Assembly: GCF_030291135.1 (NCBI RefSeq)
Contig: NZ_CP127409.1
Location: 2,046,001-2,110,000 of the forward strand
DNA length: 64,000 nt
Reading direction: 5' to 3'
Source of the DNA: Rhodanobacter thiooxydans
GTDB lineage: Bacteria; Pseudomonadota; Gammaproteobacteria; Xanthomonadales; Rhodanobacteraceae
Every line of letters starts with the position of its first letter. Position 1 is the first letter of the stretch. The notes beneath the pieces were generated by a model. The model searched no databases, was not told the DNA's origin, and saw nothing but the letters and a program-made list of their open reading frames with translations. Shown piece after piece: positions 61,898 through 64,000 of the stretch. The position numbers and the translations under genes were made by a program.

Positions 61898-62584
61898 ATG
61901 AACCGCCCTGGCCTCGCCCCCGCCTGCGCCGCCATGCTTCGGCGCGATCTCACCCTCGCCTGGCGCCGGCGCGGAGACATCGCGATGCCGGTGCTGTATG
62001 CACTGATCGTGACCATGCTGTTCCCGTTCGCGCTGGGACCTGAGGACACTCTGCTGCAACGGATCGCCGGCGGCGTGGTGCTGGTCACCGTACTGCTGGC
62101 GATGCTGCTGGCGCTGGACGCGATGTTCGCCAGTGACATCGAGGACGGTTCGCTGGAACAACTGGTGCTGGCGCCGCAGCCGCTGGCGCTGATGCTGGGC
62201 ATGAAAATTCTTGCGCACTGGATCACCACCGCGCTGCCGCTGATCGTGATCGCACCGCTGATGGCCGCGATGCTGCACCTGCCCGGCGCGGTAATCCCGG
62301 TGCTGCTGCTGGCGCTGCTGCTGGCCACACCACTGCTCAGCCTGCTCGGCGCTGTGCTGGTCGCGCTGACGGCCGGCACCCGGCGCTCTGGTATGCTGCT
62401 CGCCTTGATGTTGCTGCCGCTTTGCGTGCCAGCCGTGATCTTCGCCGCCGGCGCCGTGGCGGCTGCCCAGCAGGGTTTGCCATGGTTCGCGCCGGTCGCC
62501 TGGCTCGCGGCCGCGCTGGTGCTGGCCGTGGTGCTGGCGCCACTGGCCTGCGCGGCGGCCCTTCGTATTGCCCTGGACGCTTGA
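61898..62584 (+). CDS. ccmB: Heme exporter protein CcmB
   Basis: A 228-residue membrane permease with six hydrophobic segments, partner of CcmA. The opening MLRRDLTLAWRRRGD and SDIEDGSLEQLVLAP are typical of CcmB. The ATG at 61898 is fixed by AAGGAG 7 bases upstream, which belongs to the dispersed repeat. Longer in-frame starts run through the repeat and are unlikely. Confidence 0.92.
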   Translation: MNRPGLAPACAAMLRRDLTLAWRRRGDIAMPVLYALIVTMLFPFALGPEDTLLQRIAGGVVLVTVLLAMLLALDAMFASDIEDGSLEQLVLAPQPLALMLGMKILAHWITTALPLIVIAPLMAAMLHLPGAVIPVLLLALLLATPLLSLLGAVLVALTAGTRRSGMLLALMLLPLCVPAVIFAAGAVAAAQQGLPWFAPVAWLAAALVLAVVLAPLACAAALRIALDA

Positions 62585-62590
62585 TCGGTT

Positions 62591-63349
62591 ATGGCTAGCT
62601 GGATTCCGCTCTGGTTGCACAAGCTCGGCTCGCCGCCGACGTTCTACCGCTTCGCCGGCGCGCTGCAGCCGTGGGCGATGGCGCTGGCGCTTCTGCTCGG
62701 CGCGGTCGCGCTGTACGGCGGGCTGGTGCTGGCGCCGGCCGACTACCAGCAGGGCGACGCTTACCGGATCATCTTCATCCACGTGCCCAGCGCGTGGATG
62801 AGCATGTTCATCTATGCAGTGATGGGCGTGGCCTCGTTCATCGCGCTGGTGTGGCGGATCAAGCTGGCCGAGGTGGTGGCGATGGAGTCGGCGCCGATCG
62901 GCGCGGCGTTCACCTTCATCACCCTGGTCACCGGCTCGCTGTGGGGCAAGCCGATGTGGGGCACCTGGTGGACCTGGGATGCGCGGCTCACCTCCGAGCT
63001 GGTGCTGCTGTTCCTGTTCCTGGGCGTGATCGGCCTGTACCACGCGTTCGAGGATCGCCGCCAGGGCGCGCGCGCCGCGGCGTTCCTCGCCATCATCGGC
63101 ATCATCAACGTGCCGATCGTGCATTTCTCGGTGAACTGGTGGAACACCCTGCACCAGGGCAGCACAGTCAACGTGTTCGGCCAGTCGAAGATTTCCGCGG
63201 ACATGTTATGGCCGCTGCTGACGATGACCCTGGCGACCAAGTTCTACTACCTCGCCAGCCTGTTCCGTCGCGCACGCACCGACCTGCTGGCGCTGGAAGG
63301 CGGCAAGGACTGGGTGCGCAAGATCGCCGAAGACGAGGCTGGCCGATGA
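62591..63349 (+). CDS. ccmC: Heme exporter protein CcmC
   Basis: A 252-residue six-helix protein that loads heme on CcmE. The tryptophan-rich signature is GKPMWGTWWTWDARLTSE (about 119-136); the flanking His residues lie in IIFIHVPSAW and VHFSVNWWNTLHQG. Overlaps ccmD by four bases. Confidence 0.96.
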   Translation: MASWIPLWLHKLGSPPTFYRFAGALQPWAMALALLLGAVALYGGLVLAPADYQQGDAYRIIFIHVPSAWMSMFIYAVMGVASFIALVWRIKLAEVVAMESAPIGAAFTFITLVTGSLWGKPMWGTWWTWDARLTSELVLLFLFLGVIGLYHAFEDRRQGARAAAFLAIIGIINVPIVHFSVNWWNTLHQGSTVNVFGQSKISADMLWPLLTMTLATKFYYLASLFRRARTDLLALEGGKDWVRKIAEDEAGR

Positions 63350-63552
63350 GCGCCCTGCAGCACTTCCTGGCGATGGGCGGCTACGCGGCCTATGTATGGC
63401 CGGCCTACGCGCTGTTCTTCATCGTGCTGATCGCCGATACCCTCGCGCCGCGCCTGCGCCGCCGCCGCGTGCTGGCGGAACTTCGTGCCCGCCTGGCGCG
63501 TCAGAGCGCGCGACAGGAACGCAAACCCCTTTCCACGCCAGCATCCCCCTGA
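63346..63552 (+). CDS. ccmD: Heme exporter protein CcmD
   Basis: A 68-residue single-helix protein (FLAMGGYAAYVWPAYALFFI, then VLIADTLAP) with a basic cytosolic tail, typical of CcmD, which stabilises the CcmABC complex and releases holo-CcmE. The ATG overlaps the ccmC stop (ATGA). Confidence 0.88.
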   Translation: MSALQHFLAMGGYAAYVWPAYALFFIVLIADTLAPRLRRRRVLAELRARLARQSARQERKPLSTPASP

Positions 63553-63570
63553 CCGGGGCGGTCGACCACC

Positions 63571-64000
63571 ATGCCCATGAATCCCACCCGCAAGCGCCGG
63601 CTCACCATCGTGCTGGCCATCCTCGCCGCGGCAGCCGTCGCGGCCGTGCTGGTCGTGCTGGCGTTGCAGAACAACATGAACTACCTGCTCACCCCGAGCC
63701 AGGTTCAGTCGGGCGAGGCGGCCAGCTACAACACGTTCCGCCTCGGCGGCATGGTCAAGGCCGGCTCGATCCAGCGCTCCAGCGACTCGCTCAAGGTCAC
63801 CTTCACCGTGGTCGACGCCGGCGGCGCGATGCCGGTGGAATACACCGGCATCCTGCCCGACCTGTTCCGCGACAACCAGTCGGTGATCGCCACCGGCCAC
63901 ATGGACGGCGCCCGCTTCGTCGCCACCGAAGTGCTGGCCAAGCATGACGAGACCTACATGCCGAAGGAACTGAAGGACGCCATGGCGAAGGCGCACGAAG
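63571..64000 (+). CDS. ccmE: Cytochrome c-type biogenesis protein CcmE (3' end outside window)
   Basis: A periplasmic heme chaperone with an N-terminal membrane anchor ([20 protein letters not shown], residues 11-30) and an OB-fold. His125 in [12 protein letters not shown] is the covalent heme site, Tyr129 the second ligand. 143 residues are visible before the window ends. A second ATG at 63577 is equally possible. Last visible gene of ccmABCDE. Confidence 0.95.
   Translation, partial: MPMNPTRKRRLTIVLAILAAAAVAAVLVVLALQNNMNYLLTPSQVQSGEAASYNTFRLGGMVKAGSIQRSSDSLKVTFTVVDAGGAMPVEYTGILPDLFRDNQSVIATGHMDGARFVATEVLAKHDETYMPKELKDAMAKAHE

Noticed and set aside
1-64000. CRISPR arrays, rRNA genes and complete insertion sequences.
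   Set aside because: No regularly spaced repeats of suitable size, no rRNA-like sequence and no transposase gene were seen.

Overview
The window is GC-rich proteobacterial DNA. Its gene content fits the Xanthomonadales, most likely the Rhodanobacteraceae (Rhodanobacter/Dyella-like). Supporting signs are the comEC-exbB-exbD-msbA-lpxK and lolCD blocks, an sdhCDAB operon with its own assembly factors, ccmABCDE, emrAB, and a histidine pathway of the HutF type. This is inference from gene content and order; there is no rRNA or tRNA gene in the window to confirm it.

Layout. 1-13 kb is a string of short, mostly single-gene units: the end of a penicillin-acylase-type hydrolase, a VIT/CCC1 transporter, two glutathione transferases, a DUF1615 lipoprotein, acetyltransferases, a sirtuin, an SRPBCC-ArsR pair, and DUF1428, GFA, metallophosphoesterase and VOC proteins. 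A flavin-dependent halogenase without neighbours of its own closes this part. 13.1-14.6 kb is a small patch bracketed by two 30-bp direct repeats exactly 1500 bp apart and filled with short dispersed repeat modules, a VOC gene and a small acetyltransferase. 14.65-16.79 kb is a distinctly AT-rich insertion-like segment with two uncharacterised proteins, a 43-aa (or 58-aa) small protein, two strong intrinsic terminators and a repeated TAGCT-type operator. This is the least explained DNA here.

16.8-34 kb returns to host-like DNA. The three histidine-degradation genes hutU, hutF and hutI are present but scattered over 17 kb. Also here are a catalase-like protein with cytochrome b561, a split adaptive-response pair (Ada-AlkA fusion and Ogt), a nucleotide pyrophosphatase lipoprotein, two exporters, a GNAT-nitrilase fusion protein and a ClC transporter. 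34-43 kb is the envelope biogenesis block on the minus strand (comEC, exbB, exbD, msbA, lpxK; then lolC, lolD). 42.6-47 kb is complex II: an SDHAF4-like protein, sdhCDAB, then sdhE and a YgfX-like membrane protein. 47-51 kb holds YgfZ, a SleB-like wall hydrolase with a structured leader, two paralogous glycine-zipper proteins and a TatD hydrolase.

51-55.9 kb is a MarR-controlled tripartite EmrAB-type efflux operon with a clear palindromic operator over the regulator start. 55.9-57.3 kb has PHB regulator phaR and reductase phaB; 57.5-59.1 kb a thermolysin-family protease; 59.2-61 kb kynurenine monooxygenase with a DUF3293 protein. The window ends inside ccmE of a ccmABCDE operon. A dispersed double-hairpin repeat occurs three times (25.05, 40.41 and 61.76 kb); the last copy lies inside the ccm operon and appears to supply the Shine-Dalgarno sequence of ccmB.
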